Assembly (NCBI GenBank): GCA_019722365.1
Contig: JADFUC010001895.1
Span: forward strand, 372,001 to 436,000
Length of the DNA stretch: 64,000 bases
Origin: Lithospermum erythrorhizon
Lineage: Eukaryota > Streptophyta > Magnoliopsida > Boraginales > Boraginaceae
Direction of reading: 5' to 3'
Shown here one piece after another: positions 1 through 10,566 of this stretch. The position numbers and the translations under genes are program-made. The notes beneath the pieces were generated by a model, which was not told the DNA's origin, made no database searches, and worked only from the letters and a program-made list of their open reading frames with translations. The stretch's first letter is position 1; each line of letters starts with the position of its first letter.

Positions 1-530
1 AAATTATTTTATAAATCTAAATATTTTATCTTAGTATTCTTTTCAATATCAAAATATTCTTTATAATCTTTCTACGCTCTCCGATAAGTATTTGAAAATA
101 TATTTGTTTATATTTCCTTCACATCATTTCTCTTTCATACATCAGTCGCATATACCCACCATATATTCATTACTCTCTCTTATTATTATATGTTATTATG
201 ATTTTATAATTATAATTATATTTTTCAAAATAATAATAATAATAAATATTTTATATTTATTTTCAGCTTATGAAAAATAATTAAATTAAATTTTTGTCGT
301 TATAATTATTAAAAAATATTATAGTCTTAAAATCACAACGATATGATATTATTTAAAAAAGACAAAACAAACTTACACAATTTATTCGAAAAATACAACA
401 TTGAACACGCTCAAAGCATTTTAAAAAGTAAACAAACAATTTGAAATCTAATTTTGGTTGGCTCCAAACTTTTGCCAAATGTTAACCGACAAGATCTTAA
501 CTCAACTAGATATGTTTTTCCACATCACAA
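1..530. other. AT-rich intergenic sequence
   Basis: Very AT-rich sequence with short ATT/TAA runs around 180-250. The only open frames are low-complexity Phe/Ile/Tyr strings, which are expected by chance here. I see no gene, RNA or clear repeat boundary. Confidence 0.6.
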
Positions 531-539
531 ATTTCATAT

Positions 540-1500
540 CTAGTATGAATGTCGTTTTAGATCTAGCTTGAACATCACTTCAAACTTTGAATGATGAGCT
601 CGGACCTTGATGCGATGGTTCGAATTAAGGATTTTAAAACGATTATCACGTATCTGGTTTATCCTCGCGATCATATTATGTAATATAATGCAACCTGTTT
701 TTGATAAGGCGTTCAAATCCCACAATTTTCTTTGGTTGTGAATGATACTAAGCGTGCTTGGAGAACTTCAAATACCGCGTTCGATCTTCGACAAGATTCT
801 TGAGTACTTTCTGACAGTGATCTTTACCACCTTGGGAAAGTGAATTGATTGGACAAACACAGGCCATTTGTGATAGATTCATATGCGAGATAGTATGTCA
901 AGTTGTAATTTGCGGGCCGTTCACGGTGTAGTTTGCGTGGAGGCTTCTTTGTCTTAATATCGTGAACACGGGGGACATCTAACATATTGATATCGTTTAA
1001 TGTACACAATAACCCGAGAAGAAAGCATGTCATATCCATAGATTAAATATGATGCAACCGCTTTAAGGATTGAATATTGTTGTGCCACTTATGTCCTTGT
1101 TGAACTGCTACTTGGTATTTAGGACAATTTTCCCCTTTGCCGATGCATACAGTCAATATTCTCAATCATTCGGAAAACCCGCGTTGTTGACCAACCTGTA
1201 GGAGTCTCTCCAGATCAGCCTCATTAGGCCTTCGCAAATAAGTGGTCTCAAATATGGCTATGATCCCTTCACAAAATTTTTCGAGGCACTCAATTACAGT
1301 ACTTTCTCCAATTTTCACGTACTCATCACAAGCATCCGCAGCTACTCCATAGGCTAACATAAATTTGCAGAGTACACTTTTGAAGAGGGACGGACCAAGT
1401 TTGTCGAATTCTTTAGCCGTTGAGTGAAAGTAGATGTCATGGGTAGAAGAGTCTACGTCTGTGAAGAAATATTGTCTTAGCATCCGGTATCTCCGGCGAA
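540..1500 (-). pseudogene. PIF/Harbinger (HARBI1/ALP1-like) transposase, broken
   Basis: Three separate minus-strand stretches match successive parts of plant ALP1/HARBI1 nucleases. At 1483-1166 there is the N-terminal part, with LAYGVAADACDEYVKIGEST and the following LRRPNEADLERLLQVGQQRGF. At 1039-824 there is a middle part with GTLNDINMLD, which belongs to the DDE nuclease core. Near 690-650 there is CIILHNMI, typical of the C-terminal end. Stops and frame changes separate the pieces, and the segment normally holding the first catalytic Asp (SIDCMHW-like) is not recognisable. A functional enzyme would cut and paste the element in the nucleus; this copy cannot make one. Confidence 0.8.
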
Positions 1501-1970
1501 ATTGTGGATCCGTGTAGGTTGGTGTTTACGCAAAGAAGTAGTCTTCCCGCGAGCCTCTTATGCGGCTAGCATTGATCCTATCTATATATTTCCTCTATGT
1601 GTTCGATTACTTGGAAGCTTGCCATTCGAGTAAAAGTGATTGTTGTTCAAGTAAAGACTCTTCCAACCCATTGTTGTTGGAGCTTTTCGATGTTGAATTG
1701 AAGGTGGTGGATTCATGCTCATAAAAGAAGAACTAAATATTTGAGGATATGGATAAGGTTGAGATATAACTTGTATTCGATTTGTTATATTTATAGTGTA
1801 AGATTGTCAGTTTCAAACATTCAACAACAAATTGAATTAAAAAGATAAGGTTTAAACTAAGAATATAATTCAAACATGTTACTTTTGTCATATAAATTAT
1901 GGACGTTATAATTATTGAGTGATTTCAAATCTAATATACCAAATTGAATGAATATATGGGTGTGGTTAAA

Positions 1971-2099
1971 TCATTGTCTACATGGTATGGTCTTGTCATT
2001 GATAAGTCACAGTCATTGTCTGTAGGGTATGGTTTTGTCATTGATAAGTCACATTAGATATCTGCTTGGCAGGATGGGCTTGTCATTGATAAGTCACAT
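1971..2099. repeat. Three tandem copies of a 42-bp repeat
   Basis: Copies at 1971-2012, 2013-2054 and 2055-2099 each end in TGTCATTGATAAGTCACA. The first two are nearly identical and the third has diverged in its left half. They lie between the two Harbinger genes and may be part of the element. Confidence 0.85.
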
Positions 2100-2100
2100 C

Positions 2101-2138
2101 ACTTTTATTAATAAAACACACTTTTATTAATAAAACAC
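2101..2138. repeat. Two exact tandem copies of a 19-bp AT-rich unit
   Basis: ACTTTTATTAATAAAACAC is present twice in direct succession (2101-2119 and 2120-2138), directly after the 42-bp repeats. The unit contains a small palindrome, TTTTATTAATAAAA. Confidence 0.9.
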
Positions 2139-2212
2139 ACTTTCAAGCGTACAACAACATTCAGAAAGAAGTAACCGCATACAAATTATTACTAAAACAC
2201 TCAAACATAAAA

Positions 2213-3384
2213 CTAATGATCGAACAATTCACTTGTGAGCATGTTAAACATCTTTTCTTCCATCTCATCCCGATTATCATTTTGGTGCAGGTTACACCAC
2301 AACTCCATCTTCTTAATACGTGTTTGCTCTTTGTTTGCTGAGGCCAATGTTTCCAATGCTGAAATTTCACGCTCTCTATTTTCTCTAAGAGCGACGATAT
2401 TAGCATCCATCTTCGAGTACTTTTCCTCAAAAAAGACATCCGACTTCCGCAAACTTGATTTGGATCCAGATGCCTTACCTTTCTTTTTTGTTGCTTCCCT
2501 TCCTTCTGGGCGTACAAGAACAGGAATGGAGGATGAGATGTCATTACCATCACTGCTATTTTTCCTTTTAAGACCTTGCTTCGGATAAACTAGATCGATC
2601 ATATATTTTGGTTATTACGAACCAACCACTTTCAATTAGGTAAACCTTTTCTTGAGTTTCTCGATGAACAACTCTTGACTCTTGATATGTAGTAAATCCA
2701 TCGGACCCGACCACTTGATCATCGTGCTTTTACGTATACACCTACCAAAACTCAAAGTGCTGTTGATATCACGATAATGACTTGTACATTGTGTTTGAGT
2801 CCTATAAGGACCAGTTGTTGAATTGTCGTTCACATAGTGCTTAATTTTTTTCCAAAAACTGTCTCCCTTTTGTCCAGTACCCAATTCACTATCATTACTA
2901 AAGTGAAAATAACCGGACAAAGAATTTTGTTTGCTCGGTACTGAAATTCCATATTTCGAGGATTTGTTGAGTTGGAAAATTTGGTTGGAGTGTTATCATC
3001 ATCTTTTAAAAGGCTCGGAAACTCCGAATTCTGGCCAAGATCCTCTTTGGCTTGAGGAGTTAATTGTTCTGGTGATGGTTGAGAGATTTGGTTTTGCATA
3101 TTGGGATGCCCAACATAATTCAGCTACAGTTGTTGTCCATGGAGTGCATATATTGATAATTATAGGGATAGTGCATACCAAAATTAGAATTTGGTGGCAT
3201 AAAATTTGGATTAGGTGGCATCATAAATTGATTTTGATTTGGTGGCATCATAAACTGTGTTTGTAAATTGGGTATCGTTCCCATATTTCTAGGGGATTTT
3301 ACGGGTTTTTGAATGTTTGGGATTTGGGGTGGTTGATTAGAATACAAAATTTGAAGGATAATTATAATTTTGATTTGGATCCAT
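2213..3384 (-). pseudogene. Harbinger-associated Myb/SANT-like protein, frameshifted
   Basis: The product starts at the ATG at 3384 (MDPNQNYNYPSNF) and continues in shifted frames. First comes an Asn/Pro/Met-rich N-terminus (3347-3120), then a stretch to about 2830. Next is a trihelix/Myb-like part (2920-2636) with GTGQKGDSFWKKIKHYV and TQCTSHYRDIN. Last is the NAM-associated C-terminal region (2602-2213) with RPEGREATKKKGKA, a charged helical segment and a final LTSELFDH. This order is that of the second protein of PIF/Harbinger elements, often annotated as glutathione S-transferase T3-like or NAM-associated. At least two frameshifts break it. The family protein binds the element ends and helps the transposase enter the nucleus. 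Confidence 0.75.
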
Positions 3385-5217
3385 GAAATGAAGATAAATT
3401 AGCAAAATACTTGAAATGAAGAGAAAGTGAGAAAATAAGTTTTTTGTGTGTGCAAATAATCTAATCTAGTCTGTTATAGACAATTAAAATAAAAAATATT
3501 GGTTAAAAATTTAAAAAATTGTAATAATTTAAAATGTCAATAAATAGAGGGGATAAAATGATAGTATTGCATCCATAAATGTGAGACAGTGGCTAATTTT
3601 GAATTGACTGTCAGATTTCCGTCCCCAATTTTTAGCTTGTAAGAAAAAGAATGCGCATCAGGTTATTTGTCGAGAATAATTTAAGAATTGATAAATGAAT
3701 TCTTTGGAAAATAAACAAAAATTGTCATGAAATATTACTGCAGTGAAGCTTGAATAAACTTCGAATATTAGTAAAATGATAAAATGATCTTACTATTAAA
3801 GCCAAAGAAGCTGAATTTCATTCACATCATAAGTAGCTCATACACTTTTATAGAGTTAGGTAAGCACGTGCAATTTGGGACAAGATCACTGTTTACTAAT
3901 CATAACACTTCCGATTAAAGTTGATAAAGTCAACCAAAGAGTCGATCAATATCACTAGTGGATTGAATTGTGAACCTATGATGTTCTATGCACTCTGGAA
4001 CAGTAGAAAACCAAGAAATAACAACAATTTCTTATAAGTAGTATTTTATTTCACTATAAAATGTATTTTAAGCATGACAAAAAAGGAATTTAAGTGGATT
4101 TTGATATGATTATGTCTGAAAACTGGTTTATTAGTTATTTCAAAGATGGGACAAAGAAGCACTAGCATTTGTTACAAGTTCAAAAAACTCTGACCAACTC
4201 TTACAAAATGGTAATGCAACATAATACTAACTGAAGTTCACAATGGACATTTATTGTTCATACCAAGATTACAATACATAAAATCATGAAATTTCAATAC
4301 CACAATGAGCGTTTTTTCCTTCATATAAATTCATTTCTCACCTTTAAAACCTCAACCCCCAAGCAAGACTTTCTTCATCCCATGGACCATAAAGTTCAAT
4401 TTGACCAAAATTGTGGCAGGAGTGCAGAGGTATAAACGAGTCAAAATTGTTGAATTGAAGTTTGAACGTCCATTTCAGCATTCTGGCAGCCGAAATATAC
4501 GGAAAATTCAATTGACAATTACATATGAATTGCTTTCTTTCTCATTCTTTAATTTCTCGTTGGAAATTGTATTAAATCCAGAAAAGGAAATCTAGCCCCC
4601 TCTAACCTAATTAATCAAGATTGACCGTACTCTTGAAGCATCTATCATAGAGAAAATACAAAAAAGTCAAAATAATATAGGGCCCGTGACACGAAGGTAA
4701 ATCAAAATGTAAAGCCTTGTGAATATAACAATAGCATTACCTTAAATTTTACAAATTTATAGGTGGAATAAATACTTTAATTACTCATTCTTCATATTTT
4801 CAATGCATCGTTATTCATCACTACTACTTTCTCTCTCTTTTCCATTTCCGCCGGGAAACGCCGGTCGATAATGGAGGCTACAACCACTATTGACATATGT
4901 ATAATTCAATTTAATTTCACCCCCAAATTGAACAAAATTACAACTCCGTGTGAATCTATTTTCTTGCGTGTAGAATTTCTAAATGATAGGAAACTTCAGT
5001 CTTAAATTCCATCGCCTTTGTAATTTGAACCTCTAATGTTATTCGTACTCTTTCTGATTTAAAAAAAAAAAAAAACATTAATGAGGGAAATAATAAATCA
5101 TTCAAGGCAAATGTCACATAACGTTACACCCCTTGATATATAATTTGTATGATCTTTTGGGTAAAAGACTACTTAGCTTCTTTATGATGACAAAAGCCAT
5201 CGTCAATGTATATAGTC
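3385..5217. other. Intergenic sequence, no gene recognised
   Basis: AT-rich sequence between the Harbinger relic and the SINE cluster. The only long open frame (4401-4595, 64 codons) resembles no family I know and lacks gene-like context. A run of 14 A lies near 5060. I see no coding, RNA or transposon signal that I can support. Confidence 0.5.
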
Positions 5218-5489
5218 TCAATGGGTTGATCAAGTCGGTACATAGGTACATAGCTCAACTGATAAACAGCTTGAGTGTTAAGTACCATCACCTTAAACTT
5301 TTCATGCGGTGTGAGTTCGAGTTATGCAAGTGGCAGAATTTTGTATTGAACTGGTTTAAAGGAAAGCTCAAGTCCCTGACCAACTAAGGCACGTCCCGCA
5401 ATTTACCTCTTACGTGTAGCTTAAGGACATGAGTAGCGTAGGACTCTTAGGTTGAGGGTTTCAACCTTTTTCAATGGGTTGATCAAGTC
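5218..5489 (+). mobile_element. tRNA-derived SINE copy 1 with target-site duplication
   Basis: The body at 5237-5470 (234 bp) is bounded by two identical 19-bp copies of TCAATGGGTTGATCAAGTC (5218-5236 and 5471-5489), a clear target-site duplication. Inside are RNA polymerase III promoter-like boxes: box A near 5251 (TAGCTCAACTGAT) and box B near 5313 (GAGTTCGAGTT). This spacing is that of a tRNA-derived SINE head. The 3' half (GGTTTAAAGGAAAGCTCAAG and onward to a T-rich end) matches the copy at 5701-5933. SINEs are non-coding and are copied by enzymes supplied by LINEs. Confidence 0.85.
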
Positions 5490-5620
5490 CAAGACATTTG
5501 CCCTAGTGGTTTAGCGAGTTACATATGCTAATAAAGGTTCGAGGATCGAGTCTTGCTACACTCAATAATGAGAACTTTGATCCTTTATTAACAAGTTGAT
5601 TGAAGTCTGTTCAAGACAGT
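5490..5620 (+). mobile_element. Second tRNA-like SINE head, different family
   Basis: CCTAGTGGTTTAGCGAG (box A-like) is followed about 35 bp later by GGATCGAGTCTTGC (box B-like). That pair is the usual mark of a tRNA-derived SINE head. It differs from the copies on either side of it. The 3' limit is not clear. Confidence 0.5.
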
Positions 5621-5700
5621 TGTCTAGTGACCCCCTAGTGACAAGTCAAGTTGACCGTGGTGGGACTAGTTATTATAAAAAGTTTATCCTATCTTAGTTT

Positions 5701-5933
5701 TGCCCCCGGGACATAGCTCAATTGGTAAATGAGCAAAAGTGTTAAATGTCAACACCCTGGCTTCTTCATGCGGTGTGGGTTCGAGTCACGCAAATGGCAG
5801 AATCTCGTATTAAAGTGGTTTAAAGGAAGCTCTTGTACCCCGATCAGTTGAGACACATCTCGCGATTCACCTCCTCCGTGTAATCTCAAGACAGGGACCT
5901 TGAGTGATCGTTAGTATGACGGTTTCCCACTTT
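5701..5933 (+). mobile_element. tRNA-derived SINE copy 2
   Basis: Same family as the copy at 5237-5470 but a better preserved head: GGGACATAGCTCAATTGGTA holds box A (about 5713) and GGTTCGAGTC at 5778-5787 is an excellent box B. The right end runs into TCAATGGGTTGATCAA at 5934, a third copy of the sequence that forms the target duplication of SINE copy 1. The 5' end near 5701 was placed by where the similarity begins. Confidence 0.8.
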
Positions 5934-5949
5934 TCAATGGGTTGATCAA

Positions 5950-6426
5950 TCGGAAAAAAAAGTTGCAAGTATTAAATGAGAATTTGAGATGATTCTTGTA
6001 GTCCTATTTACCATAATAAAGGAGCATACAATTAGAAATCAATCATTTTCTATAATCCACTTATAACATTCTTATGACATGTTTGGTTATGCTACCACAA
6101 CGAATACAAACATATCGTTAAATGCATTTTATTTCATTTATCAATGAGTTATTAATGTTTTCCATTTTACAATAAATAAGAGAAATCATAAACAAAAAAT
6201 GTTACAACACATAAAAATTATTTATTGACCAAAGCTTCCAACAATTCACATTTTACAAAAATTATAAAGCATCCTCTCCAATATTATGTTAAACTGAGAA
6301 TGTCAACATAATAAATCTGTAATTTCTTTTTTCTAATTATAGTACTTGAAGTTAACAACAAGAGGACAAAATCGTCCTTCAATTCATTTATATAATTATA
6401 GTCTAAGTCAACGGTCAAACCAACTT
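5950..6426. other. Intergenic, 3' flank of the minus-strand gene
   Basis: AT-rich sequence between the SINE cluster and the stop codon of the minus-strand gene at 6427. It probably includes that gene's 3' untranslated region. No other feature was seen. Confidence 0.45.
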
Positions 6427-7413
6427 TTAACGGTGATGACTAGACCTTCCAATATCAGCAAGCTTTCTCGATCTACTCTTGCAAAACGCCGTCGTAATCG
6501 GCACTCGAATGTCGCCGGAAACCACCATTTCAGGAGGTGCACCACCGCCTCTCACCATCGGACTCAAACAAAACGAAATTCCCGACACATTCCGGCTGAG
6601 CTGAGTCGACCTGCCACCGCATCGCCGCCCTACTGAAGCTGCCGGAGTTGACCTCCTCGGCGTCTGTCTCCACTCATCTGAGGCGTAACCACTTTCATCA
6701 TCGGAATCTAAAGGCGACATTCCTCGATCTCGGTGACCAATTGATTTTAGAATGTAACCTCTTACATTCTTAACATTTTTAACATTCTTAACAGAATCAT
6801 TGGGCGACATTCCTCTATCTCGATGACTAATTGGTTTTAGACTGGAATTCCGTTCATTCTTAACAGAATTATTGGGCGACATTCCAATATTTCGATGATC
6901 AATTGGTTTTAAGATGGAACCTCGTGTATTCTTAACAGAATCGTTAGAATAAAACATCCTCGACTGCTTTTTCCCCGCGAAGATATTCGGTAACCATACC
7001 GGTGATGACGTGGCAGTCGTTGAGCTCGAATGAGTGATCAATTTACTCGATTTGGATCGAAATAGACTCGAAAAAAATCCGAATTTATTACTCTTCTTCT
7101 TCTTATACTGATCAATAATTAATCCACGGGTTGGGCCAATTTGAGGTGTGCTGAAGAATTTCGGGTCTGGTAAGCTATGATAGCTCCGAATACTGTGGTG
7201 GTGCCACGTGGCGGAGGAGGTGTCTGATTTCCGGCGAGATATATAAGGAGAAACAGAACGAGGGAAATTTATGTTGGGCTTTTGATGGGCCTGATCGGAA
7301 TCTTCTTGGGCCTGAGATTGGGCTGCGATAACGGCGAGCAGACGTTCACGGAGACAAGTAGCGCATACGCCCACGGAGCTACTATGGTCTATAAGGTGTT
7401 TCTTACACCTCAT
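6427..7413 (-). CDS. Conserved plant protein of unknown function with CATCLRERL motif
   Basis: A 328-residue uninterrupted open frame, apparently one exon, starting MRCKKHLIDHSSSVGVCATC. The N-terminal pattern with C3, C17 and C20 followed by LRERL and a short hydrophobic helix resembles the N-terminus of plant OCTOPUS-like and related small families. I infer membership of a conserved plant family but know no proven role. The rest is Ser- and basic-rich and likely disordered: a Lys cluster and KFGFFSSLFRSKSSK near residues 104-125, then three imperfect repeats at residues 159-236 (24, 24 and 30 residues, each with SVKN and RDRGMSP-like parts). An acidic patch SDDESGYASDEW follows. No transmembrane segment or signal peptide is evident. 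A TATA-like element lies on the minus strand near 7582-7570. Confidence 0.8.
   Translation of the reverse strand: MRCKKHLIDHSSSVGVCATCLRERLLAVIAAQSQAQEDSDQAHQKPNINFPRSVSPYISRRKSDTSSATWHHHSIRSYHSLPDPKFFSTPQIGPTRGLIIDQYKKKKSNKFGFFSSLFRSKSSKLITHSSSTTATSSPVWLPNIFAGKKQSRMFYSNDSVKNTRGSILKPIDHRNIGMSPNNSVKNERNSSLKPISHRDRGMSPNDSVKNVKNVKNVRGYILKSIGHRDRGMSPLDSDDESGYASDEWRQTPRRSTPAASVGRRCGGRSTQLSRNVSGISFCLSPMVRGGGAPPEMVVSGDIRVPITTAFCKSRSRKLADIGRSSHHR
6706..6939 (-). repeat. Three imperfect coding repeats (24/24/30 residues)
   Basis: Within the 328-aa protein, residues 159-182, 183-206 and 207-236 repeat the pattern SVKN..R...LK.I.HR..GMSP. The third copy contains an inner triplication of VKN. They are in frame and so alter length without breaking the gene. 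Confidence 0.85.
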
Positions 7414-7599
7414 TTTTCACAATATTTTGAGAATTTAAAAAAGTAAATCAAATAGAAATCATGATGTGTTGATATGTGAATGAGCTTGAGTATGTTTAAT
7501 TCAATGTGAGTGTTTTAGGGGGAGGTGTTGAACTATTGAACTATGAATTGTGAAATGGTGGTTGATTTGGGTCCTTTATATTGGAGGGGTTGGTATTAA

Positions 7600-7815
7600 A
7601 GATTTTATTTATGAGGTGGGTAGAAAATATCGTATTGAAATTTATTATGTATATGTTGATCATTTTTGGTTAATATGCACGCTCGATATATTTTACTTAA
7701 TTTATCACATATTGTATGGTGCAATAATGTAATATATGTAAATAAAATATTTGGATATGTATTTATGATTAAGTATTGAAATTTATTATGTATATGTTGA
7801 TAAAATATTTTGCAT
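7600..7815. repeat. Direct repeat in AT-rich intergenic sequence
   Basis: GTATTGAAATTTATTATGTA followed by TATGTTGAT occurs near 7631 and again near 7773. The flanks are AT-rich and non-coding; the open frames here are low complexity. Confidence 0.7.
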
Positions 7816-8554
7816 GTATATAAAAAACCCAAAATAATGAGATGGAAGGGTTAAAATACGCATGATACGGAATCATTAGCTCTTAACCTTTTACGTTGTA
7901 ACACAAAAAACAAATAAATGATAAGTTTGGTTTACCAAAGATTACTTTTTACGGACTACTACTTAAGCTTGGAGAAACTATTGGTAGTAGATGAAAGGGT
8001 AAATATTTGGTAGTGTGAATGTGGGATGCTGTCGCTATAGTTGGAAGTTTAACAAACTCTTGTTGGACTTAGGTGCCACCACTTTGGATTTTTTTTATGA
8101 TTTCATCACAAGATAATGTATATAAATCATTTTATTTTAGTGTTGGATTTGAAACTAAAATTAAATATTGATTAAAAGAATTAACATTATTTGTGTAAAT
8201 TGATTTACAGTTAGCACGCACACTCCCATATTATTTATATGGATAGATACTCCAAAATGTTGGTCATGTAATGATGACAACAACGGCATTTGTTTTATGG
8301 TGCCAATATAAATGTTAAAATGCTAATATCACTAGCAAAAATTTGAGTTCTCCGTTAGAATTTCCATGCTTTTAATTTCTTAAACAACTTGAAAAAGTTT
8401 CACCGAAGAATATAGGTAAACCGGTGCATCTAAATTATTTTAAAAAATAAATTGATGATGATATGTGGTTGGATATTTAAACCATAGTGAATTGAGGACA
8501 CTTGTTTATCACGAAGGGCCTTAACGATGAGGGCATGAATCTAGATACATTTGC
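7816..8554. other. Intergenic, nothing recognised
   Basis: Non-coding AT-rich sequence on both strands. No repeat boundary, gene or RNA feature stood out. Confidence 0.45.
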
Positions 8555-8710
8555 TTCGATATATAACTCAACCGATAAAAAAGCTAGAATTATTATGATA
8601 TCTTTAAATTTATTCTCATGTCAATTTCAGATAAATTACTTTATGAAAATTATCAAGATAATTCGTCACTGAGACATATTCCACGATTTACCTTTACGAT
8701 AGCTTAAATT
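8555..8710 (+). mobile_element. Old SINE relic of the 5.2-kb family
   Basis: ATATAACTCAACCGATAAA resembles the box A region, and GAGACATATTCCACGATTTACC followed by ACGATAGCTTAA resembles the 3' half of the SINE copies at 5237-5470 and 5701-5933. The middle has decayed and box B is lost. Confidence 0.5.
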
Positions 8711-9514
8711 TATTAATGATTTACGCAGACCATTGTATCGGTACTTCAACTCGACACAATATTGCATCATTTATATCACCATGAATTTCATATACCTGCT
8801 GCTAGTGTTGTCTATTATTATTACTACTTCTATATTTGGGCTTCCTTTTACCGGGTAATTTGTTCTATTTATAGACCGATCCACCATTACTTTTATCTCC
8901 AACGTAGTAACATATGCATGTGGCAATTGCCACCTTCACTAATGTAATTTTATTATACTGAACCTGGTATGGTACATTGTACATATTCGATTATTGAGCA
9001 CATGTTTCCTTCTCAGTGATATTATTCAAGATATTTCGCCAGTTCACCTCATTGAATTGCAGTAATAAATAAATATAAAAATCTCGTAATGTACATTGAC
9101 TTTAATAATGTATGATGTATCCCCTATCTTGTTGTTAATATTCAAATAATAATTTAGTTGCTCTCCATCAGGGTTAATCTAATCAATTAAAAATTATAGT
9201 TCGAAATATACATTAAAAAATTTGAATAGTTTTTGTACAATCAATAAAGAATTTGCAAAAAAGAAAAATCCTATTATAGAATAATTTTTTCTTTTAAAAT
9301 GAGTAAATATTATCTTAAATTGGTCTTTCAAACTCGAATATATTTCGATTCGATCATAATAAACTATCAAAACGAATTTAAGGTGGCTAAGGTGATAATG
9401 AATTGAAAACACAACTTTTGATCACTACTAAGAGTTCAATCAAAGACCTTGACCATAACTTGATGAATTGAAAAAAAAAAGCCTTTTGGTCCGTCATTGC
9501 TATAGTTTCATATA
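8711..9514. other. Intergenic, nothing recognised
   Basis: AT-rich non-coding stretch between a SINE relic and a MITE. Open frames near 8762 and 9194 are composed of residues expected by chance in AT-rich DNA. Confidence 0.45.
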
Positions 9515-9516
9515 TA

Positions 9517-9761
9517 CTCCATATGTCCCTTAAAGATGATCACATTTTGACTTTTTAATTTTTTTAATAGTTGAGCTTTGACTGTAGATGTTTTTGTTTG
9601 TATTAATATTTTATGAAAAATATATCAATAAAAAATATATTTTAACTTTTTTTCATAAATATATTTTTCATCAAATATTACATTATAAATAAAAATATTT
9701 ATGTTTAAAGTTTAACTATTAAAAAGTCAAAAAATGTGATAATGTTTTAGGACGGAAGGAA
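9517..9761. mobile_element. Stowaway/Tc1-mariner-like foldback MITE (245 bp)
   Basis: The left end CTCCATATGTCCCTTAAAGA and the right end (read inverted, ATTCCTTCCGTCCTAAAAC) form terminal inverted repeats flanked by TA on both sides. Inversion continues inward: ATCACATTTTGACTTTTTAA on the left pairs with TTAAAAAGTCAAAAAATGTGAT on the right, so most of the element can fold into one hairpin. Non-coding, mobilised in trans. Confidence 0.8.
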
Positions 9762-10407
9762 TAGTTTTTTTTTTATCCTGATGAATTGAAAACCAAATTG
9801 AAGCTTTCCTAGCATTTAAGGGTCTATTGCCAAGCCATACATTTTAGAACACACTATGTTGTTCTCATCAATTCTTGCCAGTTCTCTTCATCTATGTTAA
9901 TGTTACCTCTGTTCGGTGTTAGCAGTTCGATTTATTAGGCTTCAGAATTTGCATGGACTCGACAGCCACCCACTCTTGCAGTGCCATGGATATCTCATAT
10001 TGGGATAATATAATATAATTACATCAAACGTTACAATACCATATTCACTATTCAATGTATTTAATGGTTATAAACTAAGGGAATCGAATTGTATGTAATT
10101 CGACTAGTAAATAGTTAAATAAGCACTGGGAGAGTCCACGCCAAGTTCGACATTCAATAACTAAATAATTAAATAAAGGTGAGTAGCAAGTACCTCGAAG
10201 GTTATTAGTGTGAAGATTTCACACTTTATTATAAAAGCGAGTATCCAAGTCCAAGCACCTAAGTGAATACACAAAGATAAATGTGTCATTTGAATTCTCT
10301 TCCTCACTTACGAGAATATGTGTTCTTCATAAACTCACCAGACTCGGTTTGATCCTCTGGGTCATTATTGTTAGACAAAGAGCTTTAGTTTTGATATTAT
10401 AACTCAC
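9762..10407. other. Intergenic, with a SINE 3'-end fragment
   Basis: No gene seen. At about 10197-10245 the stretch GGTTATTAGTGTGAAGATTTCACACTTTATTATA matches the 3' end of the SINE fragment at 46385-46478, so a short SINE relic is likely. The rest is unremarkable. Confidence 0.45.
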
Positions 10408-10566
10408 TTTCCCCATAATATTGCGTAGGGGAACGAGAGCATCCAGAACTAGTATTTCACGGTCAAGAACACAATGAGCAAAGAGTCTTACAATGGATGG
10501 ATGCCCTTTTAAGAGAGATGATGGAAAGACAAACTTCCTTTCGTCCCATTTTGATGTCTTGTAATC
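10408..10566 (-). pseudogene. Orphan protein-kinase exon
   Basis: A 53-codon stretch lies between an acceptor-like TTGCAG and a donor-like AAA|GTGAGT. It reads DYKTSKWDERKF, then LLKGHPSIVRLFAHCVLDRE, then ILVLDALVPLRNIMGK. HPSIVRLFAHC with the following hydrophobic hinge is the pattern of the N-lobe (end of helix C to strands 4 and 5) of plant receptor-like or cytosolic kinases. No glycine loop, catalytic HRD or DFG exon is present nearby on this strand. I read it as a captured or left-over exon; a chance resemblance is less likely because the splice borders also fit. Confidence 0.4.

Larger units (their letters stand above)
540..3384 (-). mobile_element. Decayed PIF/Harbinger DNA transposon with both genes
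   Basis: Two remnants of the two-gene PIF/Harbinger layout lie in the same direction on the minus strand: a Myb/SANT-type DNA-binding protein (about 3384-2213) and a HARBI1/ALP1-like transposase (about 1500-540). Autonomous elements of this family carry both proteins, and both are needed for transposition. The 700 bp between them holds three 42-bp repeats and two 19-bp repeats. I could not find terminal inverted repeats or the 3-bp target duplication, so the limits given are those of the coding remnants. Stops and frameshifts in both genes show an inactive copy. Confidence 0.8.

Noticed and set aside
1971..2138. CRISPR-like regular repeats
   Set aside because: Repeats are directly adjacent without unique spacers, and this is plant nuclear DNA.
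2235..2588. Plus-strand 117-codon open frame
   Set aside because: It is the antisense shadow of the Harbinger Myb-like gene on the minus strand.
5700..5800. Possible tRNA gene (box A and box B)
   Set aside because: The boxes fit, but the sequence does not fold into a cloverleaf with an acceptor stem, and it is followed by a SINE tail shared with other copies.
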